This document shows positions 11,601 through 22,428 of a stretch of 64,000 nucleotides of DNA, piece by piece. Source of the DNA: Hysterium pulicare CBS 123377 (taxonomy: Eukaryota > Ascomycota > Dothideomycetes > Hysteriales > Hysteriaceae); NCBI GenBank assembly GCA_000467715.1, contig AJFK01000318.1:62001-126000 (forward strand), in the 5' to 3' direction. The notes beneath the pieces were generated by a model. That model ran no database searches. It saw only the letters and a program-made list of their open reading frames with translations, and was not told where the DNA came from. Every line of letters starts with the position of its first letter. The stretch's first letter is position 1. The position numbers and the translations under genes are program-made.

Positions 11601-12176
11601 GTGGGCGGAGCTATTCCCCCTCCAGGTCCCTTTTGGGGAATGCCTTTCCCTCCCGGTGTCCTGCCTCCGGTTTCTGGTGCTCTGCCTCCCGGTTTCCTGC
11701 CTCCCGGTTTCATGCCTCCCGGTGTCATGCCTCCCGGTGTCCTGCCTCCCGGTGTCCTGCCTCCCGGTGTCCTGCCTCCGCTTCCCCTACCTCCCGGTTT
11801 CATGCCTAACCATCCTAACTACCGCCCTCCTACCCGTCCTTTCGTCCCTCATCCTGGCCTGCCTCCCAAGCCCGATAAGCACATCGGTGCTTACGGATAC
11901 GGTATCGGAAATCCAAGCAAACAATCAAAGAACACAGGTCTCACGGGCGGCTATAATACGATTCGAAGGGTCCCTGTCCCGCCCGGAGGTTTCGATCCCA
12001 GCCGTGGACCTCGAGTTGCTCTCTCTACTAAGCCTATACATTTTGTTGCTGAGTCTAAAGATGGTGTTGATGGATCCGAACATAGTGTTGATGACTCTGA
12101 AGATGGTGTTGATGAACCTGAAGATGGTGTTGATGAATCTGGACATGGTGGTGACCAGGGCTTATCGTATGACTAA
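8659..12176 (+). CDS. RAT1: 5'-3' exoribonuclease 2 (Rat1/Xrn2), 1153 aa, 2 exons
   Basis: Nuclear 5'-3' exonuclease that trims rRNA and snoRNA precursors and removes RNA behind RNA polymerase II at termination. Model: join(8659..8965, 9022..12176); donor GTAAGT, acceptor CACAG. The N-terminus [15 protein letters not shown] and the segments [33 protein letters not shown] and [15 protein letters not shown] are diagnostic XRN catalytic motifs. A CCHC zinc knuckle (C-x2-C-x4-H-x4-C) sits near residues 266-279, which distinguishes nuclear Rat1 from cytoplasmic Xrn1. After the conserved core (to about residue 880) the tail is Asn/Gly-rich, then carries a PPG repeat (about 976-1032) and an acidic heptad repeat close to the end (about 1114-1149). 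Both repeats are described separately. Confidence 0.95.
11641..11812 (+). repeat. 15-bp tandem repeat encoding PPG-type pentapeptides in RAT1
   Basis: The unit CCTCCCGGTGTCCTG and close variants repeats about eleven times in frame, giving [15 protein letters not shown] pentapeptides. It begins around [11 protein letters not shown] and ends with LPPGFMP. Unit-to-unit differences are few, so the array looks young and may vary in copy number between strains. Confidence 0.85.
12054..12160 (+). repeat. 21-bp tandem repeat encoding an acidic heptad at the RAT1 C-terminus
   Basis: Four to five in-frame copies of a 21-bp unit built on GATGGTGTTGATGAA give heptads of the form (S/P)-E-D-G-V-D-(E/D). 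The two middle copies are nearly identical at DNA level. The stretch is strongly acidic and lies about 5-40 residues before the stop. Confidence 0.8.
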
Positions 12177-12780
12177 CATCGGGCTCATAGCATAGCATAG
12201 CCTCTTAACAGGTCACGGCTGCAGCTACTGGATTGATACCCCCTTTTTCCCAGGATAAATTTGGGAGCATATGGAAATGGTGTTGGCGATTCATCTCGAA
12301 AATCGGTGTTGAAAAGTGGTGGATCAAATCCTATGTATACTACATGATGATGTGGCTTTATATGCCAAGAGAATTGAAGATTTTCAATTTTCTAAAGATC
12401 TATGTGCTGCTTATACGTGACAACATTGCCATTGCTGTGGCTTTTCTTGGTCCGAAGTGAATGTGCTCGTTCTCACACAATCACAGACTTGGGCGACGGA
12501 TATCGGCCTTTCTCTTTCTCCAGCACCCGAGCGTCTTGGCGTTCTGTCGCGCTAGATCAACAGAGTGCAGGCGACGTGCTGGGGACCTTACCTTTGTAAT
12601 ATTTCTCCCTTCTACACTTCCACTCCTCACCACCCTCCCCTCCACAACTCGATCGCGACGTGACAACCACCCTCATCTCCCAATCGCCCCCATCACATCT
12701 GCTATCAGAATCTGCATCTAGGTGCAATTCTTGCTCGAATTTATCTCCGACTATAAAAGCATATAGCCCGTTTGGGCAAT
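12177..12780. other. Intergenic region with ISWI promoter
   Basis: RAT1 3' flank followed by the 5' region of the ISWI gene. A TATA-like TATAAAAG lies at about 12752-12759, only about 25 bases before the ATG, so it is probably too close to be the functional box. CT-rich tract at about 12600-12700. No gene seen. Confidence 0.45.
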
Positions 12781-15700
12781 ATGGCGCCCTCGCGCACTCG
12801 TCAGATTGATTCCGATGGACCCTCCACCGCCGACGTGTCTATGAATGAGGACACGGATGTCAATGAGCAGAATGGTGCTCCCAGTGGTGTCGCCAAGTTC
12901 TCTGTACGTCTTGAACCCGCCGCTGTACCTGCGGAGACGTCTCCCAGGCGCAGAGACGCCTGATGTACTCTCCCCCGTAAGGTCGAATAATGAAGCTAAT
13001 CATTATTATTGCAGTACTATCAGGACACCCCAGATTACACAGTACGCGTTCTTCCACCCCGGACACGCTCTCCCATCTCCATGCTGACTGACATTCTCCG
13101 CAGGACTCCGACACGAACCCGAATACCACTGCTAGTAGTGTAGCAGGCGATGGGTCACACGCAGATGGGCGCAAGCGCCGGTCAGAAGCATTCCAAATGA
13201 GAAAGAATATGTTCGGCAAAAAGCACGACCGTTTAGGGGAGTCAAAGGTTAGACTGTCCCGATGCTTGGCAGTCTCTTGGATTCTCCCTTTGCTAACTCT
13301 TTCCCTCGATTACAGGAAGACGACACAATCCGACGATTTCGCTACCTGCTTGGTCTCACCGATCTTTTCCGCCACTTCATCGACACCAATCCCAATCCTC
13401 GCATCAAAGATGTCCTAGCTGAAATCGATCGCCAAAACATCGAAGACGATGCCAAGGCAAAGAATAGTAAGACCCGAAAGGGGGGAGCGGCGGCAGAGCG
13501 CCGACGAAGGACTGAACAAGAAGAGGATGCTGAATTGATCCGAGAAGAAAAGCGCGGTGGACATAATGAGACCGTGTTTCGGGAGTCGCCAGGATGGATT
13601 CAAGGTGGCACCATGCGAGATTACCAGGTTGCAGGTCTCAACTGGCTCATCTCTCTCCACGAAAATGGTATCTCTGGTATCTTGGCTGATGAAATGGGTC
13701 TCGGCAAAACTCTGCAAACCATCTCCTTCCTAGGTTACCTCCGTTTCATCGGAGGTATAACCGGTCCTCATCTGGTTGTCGTACCCAAATCAACCTTGGA
13801 CAATTGGAAGCGGGAGTTTTGCAAATGGATTCCAGAGATCAACGTCCTTGTGCTTCAGGGAGCCAGGGAAGAACGTACACAACTCATCAATGAGCGGCTT
13901 ATCGACGAAAAGTTCGACGTTTGCATCACTAGTTACGAGATGATTCTCCGAGAAAAGTCACATCTGAAAAAGTTCGCATGGGAGTATATCATCATTGATG
14001 AGGCGCATCGTATCAAAAACGAGGAGTCCTCTCTTGCGCAGATCATTCGCTTGTTCAACTCTCGAAACCGTCTTCTCATTACCGGTACACCTCTCCAGAA
14101 CAACCTTCATGAACTATGGGCTCTTCTCAACTTCCTACTCCCGGACGTTTTTGGTGACTCGGAAGCGTTCGACCAATGGTTCTCAAGTCAGGACGCTGAT
14201 TCAGACACCGTTGTCCAGCAACTTCATAAGGTTCTCCGACCTTTCTTGCTCCGTCGCGTGAAGAGTGATGTTGAGAAATCTCTTCTGCCAAAGAAGGAGA
14301 TGAATCTTTATATTGGAATGTCCGATATGCAAGTCAAATGGTACAAGAAAATCCTTGAAAAGGATATTGATGCCGTCAATGGAGCCGGTGGAAAGAAAGA
14401 GTCCAAAACACGTCTTCTCAATATTGTCATGCAGCTCCGCAAGTGCTGCAATCACCCATATCTATTCGAAGGTGCTGAGCCTGGACCGCCGTACACCACC
14501 GACGAGCACTTGGTCAACAATGCTGCTAAAATGCTCATGCTTGACAAGCTTCTTAAACGCCTGAGGGGCCAAGGGAGCAGGGTCCTCATTTTTTCCCAGA
14601 TGAGCCGAGTACTAGATATCCTAGAAGATTACTCCGTTATGCGCAATTTCCCGTACTGTCGGATTGATGGCTCTACCGCCCACGAAGATCGTATTGCAGC
14701 CATTGACGACTACAACAGGGAAGGTTCTGAGAAGTTCGTCTTCCTTCTCACTACTCGTGCTGGTGGTCTCGGGATCAACCTTACTACGGCTGATATTGTC
14801 ATCCTCTTTGACAGCGACTGGAATCCCCAAGCAGATCTTCAAGCTATGGACCGAGCACATCGTATCGGCCAGACAAAACAAGTGGTGGTCTACCGATTCG
14901 TCACTGAGAATGCCATCGAGGAAAAGGTCCTGGAACGTGCAGCACAAAAGCTGCGTCTTGACCAGCTTGTCATCCAACAAGGCCGTGCACAACAGCCTGT
15001 CAAGAATGCTGCTTCGAAAGATGAACTTCTGACGATGATTCAACATGGTGCCGAGAAGGTCTTCGAGAGCCAAGGCGGAGTGGGAGTTGCCTCAGGCAAT
15101 AATCTTACTGACGATGACATTGACGCTATTCTCAGGCGCGGCGAAGAACGCACAGCCCAATTGAATGCTAGATACGAGAAGCTCGGTATTGATGATTTGC
15201 AAAAATTCACTTCGGATTCAGCCTACGAGTGGAATGGCGAAACCTTCCAGCCTCGCAAAAAGGAGATCGGCATCAGCTGGATCAACCCGACGAAGCGTGA
15301 GCGCAAGGAAATCGGTTATTCCATGGACAAGTATTATCGCCAAGCCCTTATGACTGGCGGTCGAACGGCAGACACCAAGCCAAGAATTCCACGTGCGCCG
15401 AAACAAGTTCAAGTCCATGACTACCAATTCTTTCCGGCGCGTCTATCGGAGCTGCAAGACAAGGAGACTGCATGGTACCGAAAAGAAAACAATATCAAGG
15501 CACCTTTGCTTGAAGGCCCGGAAGAGGACCTAGAGACTCGCAAGGCCGAGCAAGACCTCATGCAGACTGAGATTGACAATGCCGAGCCGTTGACTGAAGA
15601 AGAGCAAGAGGAGAAGAAGAAGCTGATCGAGAAAGGCTTCCCAGAATGGAATCGTCGTGATTTCCAGCAGTTCCTGAACGGATCAGCCAAATACGGTCGA

Positions 15701-16456
15701 GATAATTACGACGGCATCTCAGAAGAAGTTGATGGCAAGACCGCCGAGGAGATTGAAGCATATGCGAAGGTCTTCTGGAAGAAGTACAAGACCATCGATA
15801 ATTTCCAAAAATATGTCGATATTGTCGAACAAGGAGAAGCCCGCACCCGTAGGCTCGAGGAGAATCGACGACTGCTAAAGAAGAAGATGGGGCAAGTCAG
15901 GGTACCGCTACAGCAGCTGAAGATCAATTACACGGTCTCGACGACGAACAAGAAGGTCTACACCGAGGAAGAGGATCGCTTCTTGCTCATCATGATGGAC
16001 AAGTACGGCATTGAGAGTGAGGGCATCTACGAGAAAATTCGCGATGAAATTCGGGAGTCACCACTCTTCCGCTTCGATTGGTTCTTCCTGAGTCGTACAC
16101 CTCAGGAGCTTAGTAGGCGATGTGCGACTCTCCTCACTACTGTCATCAAGGAATTTGAGCCCGAAGCCAAGAACGGTGTCAAAGCTGGTCCTAAGGGCAA
16201 ACGTGGTCTTGATGAGGAAGAGTCGGAAGAGGAAGAGGACGCTCCAGTCAAGAAGAAGGCCAAAAGTGTCAAGGTATGAACTCGATATAGTTCTATCTTC
16301 TCTCTATTTCATACACTGACTATTCCATAGAACAAGCAAATCGACACACTCAAGCCCAACAAGGCCAATTCAACAGCAACTTCCCGTGCTACAAGTGTTG
16401 TCTCGAATGGTTCAGGCTCTGCCACCAAATCCAAGGCCAAAGGCAAGAAGAAATAA
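12781..16456 (+). CDS. ISW2: ISWI-family SNF2 chromatin-remodelling ATPase, 1125 aa, 5 exons
   Basis: ATP-dependent nucleosome-sliding motor in the nucleus. Model: join(12781..12903, 13015..13041, 13104..13247, 13316..16273, 16331..16456); exon 2 is a 27-nt micro-exon and all phases are zero. Helicase motifs run in order: DEMGLGKT (about residue 222), the DEAH box in [12 protein letters not shown] (about 325), [11 protein letters not shown], then [27 protein letters not shown] and [16 protein letters not shown] and SLIDE segments follow from about residue 800 ([13 protein letters not shown], then [20 protein letters not shown]). The C-terminus is Lys-rich ([11 protein letters not shown]). Length and domain order match fungal Isw1/Isw2. 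The choice of ISW2 over ISW1 as symbol is by convention and not proven here. Confidence 0.93.
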
Positions 16457-17092
16457 ATTTGTTCACATGTTCTACCTAATCGGTGGTGTCAATTGCCAGG
16501 TTTTCTGTTTTAACTTTGTGTGCAACGGCGTCTGGTGTGTTATGGTAGTATGGCAGAGGTACGGCTCGACTCGGTGGCATTGTGGGAGTCAAAACTTGAA
16601 AGGCATGGGCTTTTGGTGTCTGTTGCACTTTGCTGAATGTTGAGATCAGGGGTTTGCTTCATGGGGAGGCTTTTTATGCATCGGATTAGTTCTACTGATT
16701 AGTAGAAACTGAATAGATCAATTGTAGATTTATGCTTAGTGTGGCTGCGACAGAAAATGATTGTGGAAATGAATTGCATGGTTTATGAATTGTCTGAAGC
16801 AGTGACGCGGAGGCGGGAATGAGGGGCAAATAGTAAATGACGATGCCAGCATAGAAATCCAAGAACTTTTGCACTGGCCTCAGATCGTGGAACATCCTGT
16901 TCAAACCCTTACTTTAACTACAAGTCTTACAGTAATCTCACCTATTGTAACAGTTATCTACAAATCTCTCGAGCACCTATAAGCATCCCCGCTGGCCTTT
17001 CCCGAACCTTCCAGGAAGCTCATCCTCCACGACCTAACAACCACCATACCAGCACTCACTCACTCCACACGAACAACCACCCTGCCCTCCAA
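16457..17092. other. Intergenic region
   Basis: ISWI 3' flank and GET3 5' flank, both plus strand. CA/CT-rich sequence from about 16975 to 17090 looks like the GET3 leader. No gene or repeat recognised. Confidence 0.45.
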
Positions 17093-18221
17093 ATGTCCAA
17101 AAACGCCGTAGTCGTCTCAGACGACGACGTCATGGAGCCAACCCTCCAATCGATCCTGGACCAAAAGACCCTCCGCTGGATATTCGTGGGCGGAAAAGGT
17201 GGCGTAGGCAAAACGACGACCTCCTGCTCTCTCGCGATCCAACTAGCCAAACACCGGAAATCAGTGCTCCTGATATCGACAGATCCAGCGCACAATCTCA
17301 GCGACGCGTTAAACCAGAAGTTCGGCAAAGATGCGCGGTTGGTGAATGGGTTTGATAATCTCAGCGCTATGGAGATTGATCCGAATGGCAGTATACAGGA
17401 TCTGCTTGCGGCGGGGGGAGATGGGGCGGATGAGGCTATGAACGGGTTGGGGGGTATGGGGAATATGATGCAGGATTTGGCGTTTAGTGTAAGTCTACAT
17501 GATGCCTTTCTTGCAGAAATGAGAGATGTGTGGGGAGCAGCAATCTAGGACTATATGAGAGCTAACGTACGCGGTTGTGTTATTGTAGATACCTGGAGTC
17601 GACGAAGCAATGTCCTTCGCCGAAGTCCTCAAACAAGTCAAATCGCTCTCGTACGAAGTCATAATCTTCGACACCGCGCCCACAGGCCACACGCTCCGCT
17701 TCCTCCAATTCCCAACCGTGATGGAAAAAGCCCTCGCCAAGCTCTCCCAACTCTCTCAGCAATTCGGCCCCATGCTCAACTCCTTCCTCGGCGCCCGCGG
17801 CGGTCTCCCCGGTGGTCAAAACCTCGACGACGTGCTCTCTAAAATGGAATCCCTGCGCGAGACGATCGGAGAAGTGAACACGCAATTCAAAGACGCGGAG
17901 ATGACGACGTTCGTGTGCGTGTGCATTGCCGAGTTTCTGTCCTTATACGAGACGGAGCGGATGATTCAGGAGTTGACGAGCTATGAGATTGATACGCATG
18001 CGATTGTGGTGAATCAGCTGCTGTTCCCGACCGAGGCGAATAAGTGCGAGCAGTGCAATTCGAGACGGAAGATGCAGAAGAAGTATCTGGATCAGATTGA
18101 GGAGCTCTATGAGGACTTCAATGTGGTGAAGATGCCGTTGTTGGTCGAGGAGGTTAGGGGCGTGGAGAGTATTGAGAAGTTCAGCGAGATGCTTGTTAAG
18201 CCGTTCCAACCGCCAGAGTAG
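17093..18221 (+). CDS. GET3: ATPase Get3 (Arr4/TRC40), 342 aa, 2 exons
   Basis: Cytosolic ATPase that receives tail-anchored membrane proteins and delivers them to the Get1/Get2 receptor at the ER. Model: join(17093..17488, 17589..18221), with donor AGT|GTAAGT and acceptor TGTAG|ATACC. The deviant P-loop [11 protein letters not shown] is at about residues 34-44, followed by [12 protein letters not shown] (switch I) and [16 protein letters not shown] (switch II). The zinc-binding CxxC that joins the homodimer falls at about residues 285 and 288 (KCEQCNSR), the same numbering as in yeast. Length is normal. A Gly/Met-rich loop (residues about 117-128) lies before the intron. Confidence 0.96.
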
Positions 18222-18645
18222 AGGGCAAGAGTAGGGTGAGGGATGGATGAGAGAGATGGCAAGGGATTTGTAGTGTACATGATACCATAGGGAATGATTG
18301 CGAATGAATCTTGAATTCATTGATTATGCTGAATTACTACTGTTCCAGAATTAAATCCTCAAGAGAAGACTCCAGAAACCTTGTCCACGCTATGCAAATC
18401 TAGAAGTCCCAAAAACCAGAAAGCAACACTACTCGACCACCAGCATAGGATCCAAGCACTTATTAACCAACTCAGAAACAAAACCGCTATATCCACGCTA
18501 TACCACCCCAAACCCACCAGGGAAGCCCAACCTAACCCTTCCTTCCCAACAAGCAACAGAAAACCAAGGTCTCCCCAACAACCAACCCCAACCTAATCTC
18601 GTATCCATTATACCAATATTCTCCAAGTCTCCTCCCCCAAACCAT
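18222..18645. other. Convergent intergenic region
   Basis: Tail-to-tail gap between GET3 and the minus-strand gene that follows. It should hold both 3' untranslated regions. A/C-rich on the plus strand. No feature recognised. Confidence 0.45.
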
Positions 18646-19599
18646 TCAGCCATCCAACTCCTCCCCATTATCACTCCCCAGCAACCCAACCCCCATCCCA
18701 ACAACTCCCCACTCCATACCCGCCTCCCACTTCCTCCTCTGCAGCCACCTCTCAACAACAAGCACCAGATTCCCCCAAGCCACATCGTCCAGTCCTCCAT
18801 CTCTCAGCCACTGCATCAGTAACGTAGTCGAGGTATGCATATCTCCCCTTGCCCGACTCAGCGCTCTAGCGTCCGAAGACCGTGGTTCGAGGAGGAGAGT
18901 AAGACAGGCGGAGAGTTTGGTAAAGCGGGGAGGGGTGGGAGAGTGTCCTGTGAGCAGTGCGCGGATGCCCCAGGCTTGGTCCCAGAGGTCGAGGCGGGGG
19001 TAGGTTGTGTTGTCGATGAGTGTCCAGAAGAGTTGTTTTGCTTGGACTGAGAGCTCTTGCATTGTGGCTAGAGGTGTGTCGTTGGCGAGAGGTCCTTTGG
19101 AGAGTGCAGACGTGGCTTTTTGGGCGGCTTTTAGGGATATGTAGAGAGGTGCTATGAGATCTTCTTGATGCTGAGCGGTCTTTTGGAGTTTGGATGGGTG
19201 GAAAGCGTTGTTTTCGAAGGTGTATTCTCCATGGACACGGACTAAGGTCTTGGTTTTGGAGAGAGAGGTGTAGAAGTTCATGACCGGGCTTGGAGAAGAG
19301 GCTTTAGACTGCAGTGCTTGATCCACGCTCGCCATAGGACCTGATTGGGCTTTGTCGTCATCACGCCCATCTTCCTCGGACGTATTTCCCATACTCTCTT
19401 CTTCTGGCTCTTCTTCTGGCTCCTCTTCTAGTGGATGGCAGAATGGTATGAGAGAGGACCTACGCGGCGGGTGTCGTGGAGGACTGTAGAAGGCTTCAAG
19501 GGTGAGGACGCAGGAGGGGAGGACGGTGGTGGTGGTTTGCGGGGCGCTGGAAGAGCGCTTGTGGCAGTGAAGGAGGTTGTGGATTTTGAGTTTTGCCAT
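18646..19599 (-). CDS. Hypothetical protein, 317 aa, single exon
   Basis: Uninterrupted ATG-to-stop frame with no domain I recognise. The N-terminal ~60 residues are basic and Ser/Thr/Pro-rich, with no signal peptide. An acidic run of EEEPEEEPEEE type follows at about residues 58-68, then a predicted helical body with conserved-looking hydrophobic patterning (LIAPLYISLKAAQKATSAL, then AKQLFWTLIDNTTYPRLDLW and VVERWLQRRKWEAGMEW). The plus-strand frames across it are shorter and unconvincing. It converges with GET3. Probably a lineage-restricted gene of unknown role. The length and the Trp/Leu-patterned C-terminal half argue that it is real. Confidence 0.65.
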   Translation of the reverse strand: MAKLKIHNLLHCHKRSSSAPQTTTTVLPSCVLTLEAFYSPPRHPPRRSSLIPFCHPLEEEPEEEPEEESMGNTSEEDGRDDDKAQSGPMASVDQALQSKASSPSPVMNFYTSLSKTKTLVRVHGEYTFENNAFHPSKLQKTAQHQEDLIAPLYISLKAAQKATSALSKGPLANDTPLATMQELSVQAKQLFWTLIDNTTYPRLDLWDQAWGIRALLTGHSPTPPRFTKLSACLTLLLEPRSSDARALSRARGDMHTSTTLLMQWLRDGGLDDVAWGNLVLVVERWLQRRKWEAGMEWGVVGMGVGLLGSDNGEELDG

Positions 19600-20012
19600 C
19601 TTGTGTTTTTAGTGATTTTATAGATGTTGTTTGTTGTGGTGGGCGGAGGGAGGGTAGGTGAAAGGTTAGAAGCTTGGACCCGTGATTGGGACGTCACAGG
19701 CGGAGGAGGAGGTGTGGGTAGTGAAGAGCTTGGCTTATGCAGGGAGTGAAGTTCAAGATAGGGTGGAAAATGGATAAGTTGAAAATAATAGAATTGGACA
19801 CTGACCTCTAGCTAGTAAACTGGAAAAGGGATTACTGTTGTGGGGGTAAATGGTCTGACATGGCAAGTAGACTGTGCACAAAATGACTGAAAGCTGCTTG
19901 AAAAGAAGCAAGAGTGATATTAGGGAAGATGTAAAGAAAACTTTTAGTCTATTACTATAATCTCCAGCGCCAAACCCACTTCCTCTACCCTACAAACCCA
20001 TTATTATTTCAA
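19600..20012. other. Intergenic region
   Basis: Lies between two minus-strand genes: promoter side of the 317-aa gene and 3' flank of the PTH11-like gene. No recognisable gene or repeat. Confidence 0.4.
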
Positions 20013-21375
20013 TTAAACTGCACTCCTTCTCTCAGAAGAGTATTCGACCACGACGTGTTTATTGATACCCTTCTGCACCATCCTCTCTTCACTACTCGAC
20101 CGATCTCCCCAGCTCCTTTCTGTCCGTGAATTACTTGGCCCTGTCACCGAAGTCACGGTTCCTACCCGATCCGGCCGCAATTCGTCGAGGCCGTGGCTGC
20201 GGAGATATCCGAATCGACTCGACCTTTTTGGTCCTTGGCCGGAGTGTGGGAGATGTGATGATGCTGGGGCGGTGGAGACGAGACCCATCCTCCAGAGAAC
20301 TGTTTGGAAGAGAGGCCTGAGTGTTGCGATACAACCGGCAGTGATACCGATTCCGGGCTCGACGGTTGACCATATTGCAATATCGGTGGTTACCCCTTGA
20401 GGTTGTTCGTTAGATTACACAGAAAGATGGAGTCTCGATCTGTAATGAAGGAGGAGAGGCTTACACAAGAAATCCTCGCCATTAGCCAGACTCTTCACGA
20501 ATGGGATCCGCACAATTGTCGCAGTACTGCCACTGTGCAAGATGGTCAGTCTACATGGAGTTTTATCTAAGGAGAAACGATCGCTAACTTACATGGCAGC
20601 AAAAGCGAGTATGCCTGCCACTAGGGCTTTTGCGCGAGGTTTCATGTTCAGGTCCCAAACTATGAAGATCGGAAGTATACCAAAAGACCAATCCACAATC
20701 GCGGTCAGAGCTCCAGCAGTATAAGTCGTTCCAATAATTGCGCTGGTCCCAATACATTTCGGAGTGTAGTTAGGGTGGACTGTCCAGAAAGTAGAGATGG
20801 GGCTACACTGGAATAGAATCATGAAGAAGTAGCCGGTGCCAAATACAGCCGTCCCAAGCATGAGTGACTGGATGATCCAGACATGCATTTTTCGTACGGC
20901 GACACGTAGGAGGAAAATACCCAAGGCAATCTTCAGCATGCAGCTGCTGAGGATGTAGAACAGCTCGCAGAAGTACCAATACTATGACAAAGTTAGTACT
21001 TCAATTTTGAAATTGGGATATCAGATTACTGACTCTTAGAGCGATTTTAGCATTCTCAGCGGTTATGTCCGATCTGTGCTTGCCGGTTCCATGCATCACA
21101 CCTCCGATTTGGCATACAAGATACGCAGTGAACAGGAGCTATGCAAAGTCAGTGGCTGTTGAAGGGTTGTGCATTTTTGATTCAGCTCTGGATCTCGAAT
21201 ACAGAGAGGAAATAGGTGCGCATGGACTGACCAGTGTTGACACCATTGTCCAATCGTCCCAACCGAACGACTTGAGCATTCCAGCGCGTACATAGACGCG
21301 AAGACTGACGGTTACCCATGACAGAATGAAGAAGAACACCGCTACAGCGATGACCTGCGGGCTCCGATCCTCCAT
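20013..21375 (-). CDS. PTH11-like / fungal rhodopsin-domain integral membrane protein, 362 aa, 5 exons
   Basis: Seven-helix fungal membrane protein of the rhodopsin-domain (SAT4/PTH11-related) class. Some members sense surfaces or host cues; function here is unknown. Model: complement(join(20013..20395, 20465..20532, 20593..20981, 21034..21138, 21232..21375)), which closes in frame. Diagnostic pieces in order: AVFFFILSWVTVSLRVYVR with FGWDDWTMV; YWYFCELFYILSSCMLKIAL; MILFQCSPISTFW; FGILPIFIVWDLNMKPRAK; IGSTATIVRIPFV; and TTDIAIWSTVEPGIGITAG leading to ATLRPLF. The N-terminus is extracellular and short, with no CFEM domain. The cytosolic tail of about 100 residues is Ser/Arg-rich and ends with VVEYSSERRSAV. 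Divergent from the SDR gene downstream. Confidence 0.88.
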
Positions 21376-22428
21376 TTTCGATTCTCGATAATCAATTGAG
21401 ACGAGCAATTGAATGCGGTTAACTGATTGCACCAAGCACGTCAACTCACTCCTAACCTCCAAGCGCCAGAAGAGAAGGATTGAGAGAAAATGACGAGTGG
21501 GAAAAGGGTTGACGGCAAGTGGAGCTACTCTAAAAGACTGAAGTGGTTGAATATCCTCGGCCTGCACATTTCATGGATTGACGTTCGGTTTAGGAAATGG
21601 ATGTTCATTAATGGACATGCTACACGCAGAAATGGCAGGCATTCCGTCTAGTGACATTTCTTGCTCCTCGTTAGGGGTAGATTATGCAGGTCCAAGGACC
21701 AAGTCGTGGCGAAGACATGGGCCTTGCAGAGCATGCTGGCGATCCACGCATCGCAAAAAGAACGGCTTGAGGTCGGCAGAGCATCCAAAGGTGCGATAGC
21801 CACGTGCTACTGCTTGTCAGCCCTGTCGATCGACCAGTTCATCGTCCCGGCTTGGTTAGAGAGGAGATGGATGAAACTCTCGCCAACGGCAGAGACGGAT
21901 GAATTCTGTTTTGCGGGTGGAGTCGCGGAAAGACGCAATCCCAAACGGTAGCTAACGCCGCAGTCGAACCTTACCGCCATCCAATCTGCAGGTACTCAAC
22001 CTTGGAGTCGCGGTATAAAAGAGAGGTTTACAGATAATAAGGGGCAATCTCCCAGGCTAGCTTGCATATGGCCCAGCCACCATCTGATATTGGTGCTTAG
22101 GGGATGTGGGACGTCTCCACAGTGAGATAATGGCATATTTCCGAGACGACCATTGTGCTTAGCTTGGTACCGCGTATTTTGAGTTTCGACGATGCAGAAG
22201 TCGTGATGGATTTGCTGTTTGTACAGTTGGAATCTGCATCAGGCATCGGCAGTTAGTGAGATTCGAGATGCTTGATGATCCTCCGGCGGGGACCGCCATG
22301 AAACGAAACTCATGACGTCCATTTCTACTCACAACTCTAGTAAACATCACTGAACGACTGCTCACTATCTTCCATTTCCCTTTCAGCTTTTCTAGATTAT
22401 AAATACTTATATTCTAGCAACCTCCAGC
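21376..22428. promoter_or_regulatory. Divergent promoter region (PTH11-like and SDR genes)
   Basis: 1053 bases between the two start codons. CACGTG E-box at 21801-21806. A TATA box (TATAAAA) at 22014-22020 is oriented toward the SDR gene but about 410 bases before its ATG, so the transcript leader would be long. A second TATAAATA-like stretch at about 22396 is too near the ATG to serve. No convincing gene inside. Confidence 0.5.
22014..22020 (+). promoter_or_regulatory. TATA box, candidate for the SDR gene
   Basis: TATAAAA followed by GAGAGG in the gap upstream of the SDR gene. Distance to the ATG is large, so the link is inferred. Confidence 0.4.
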
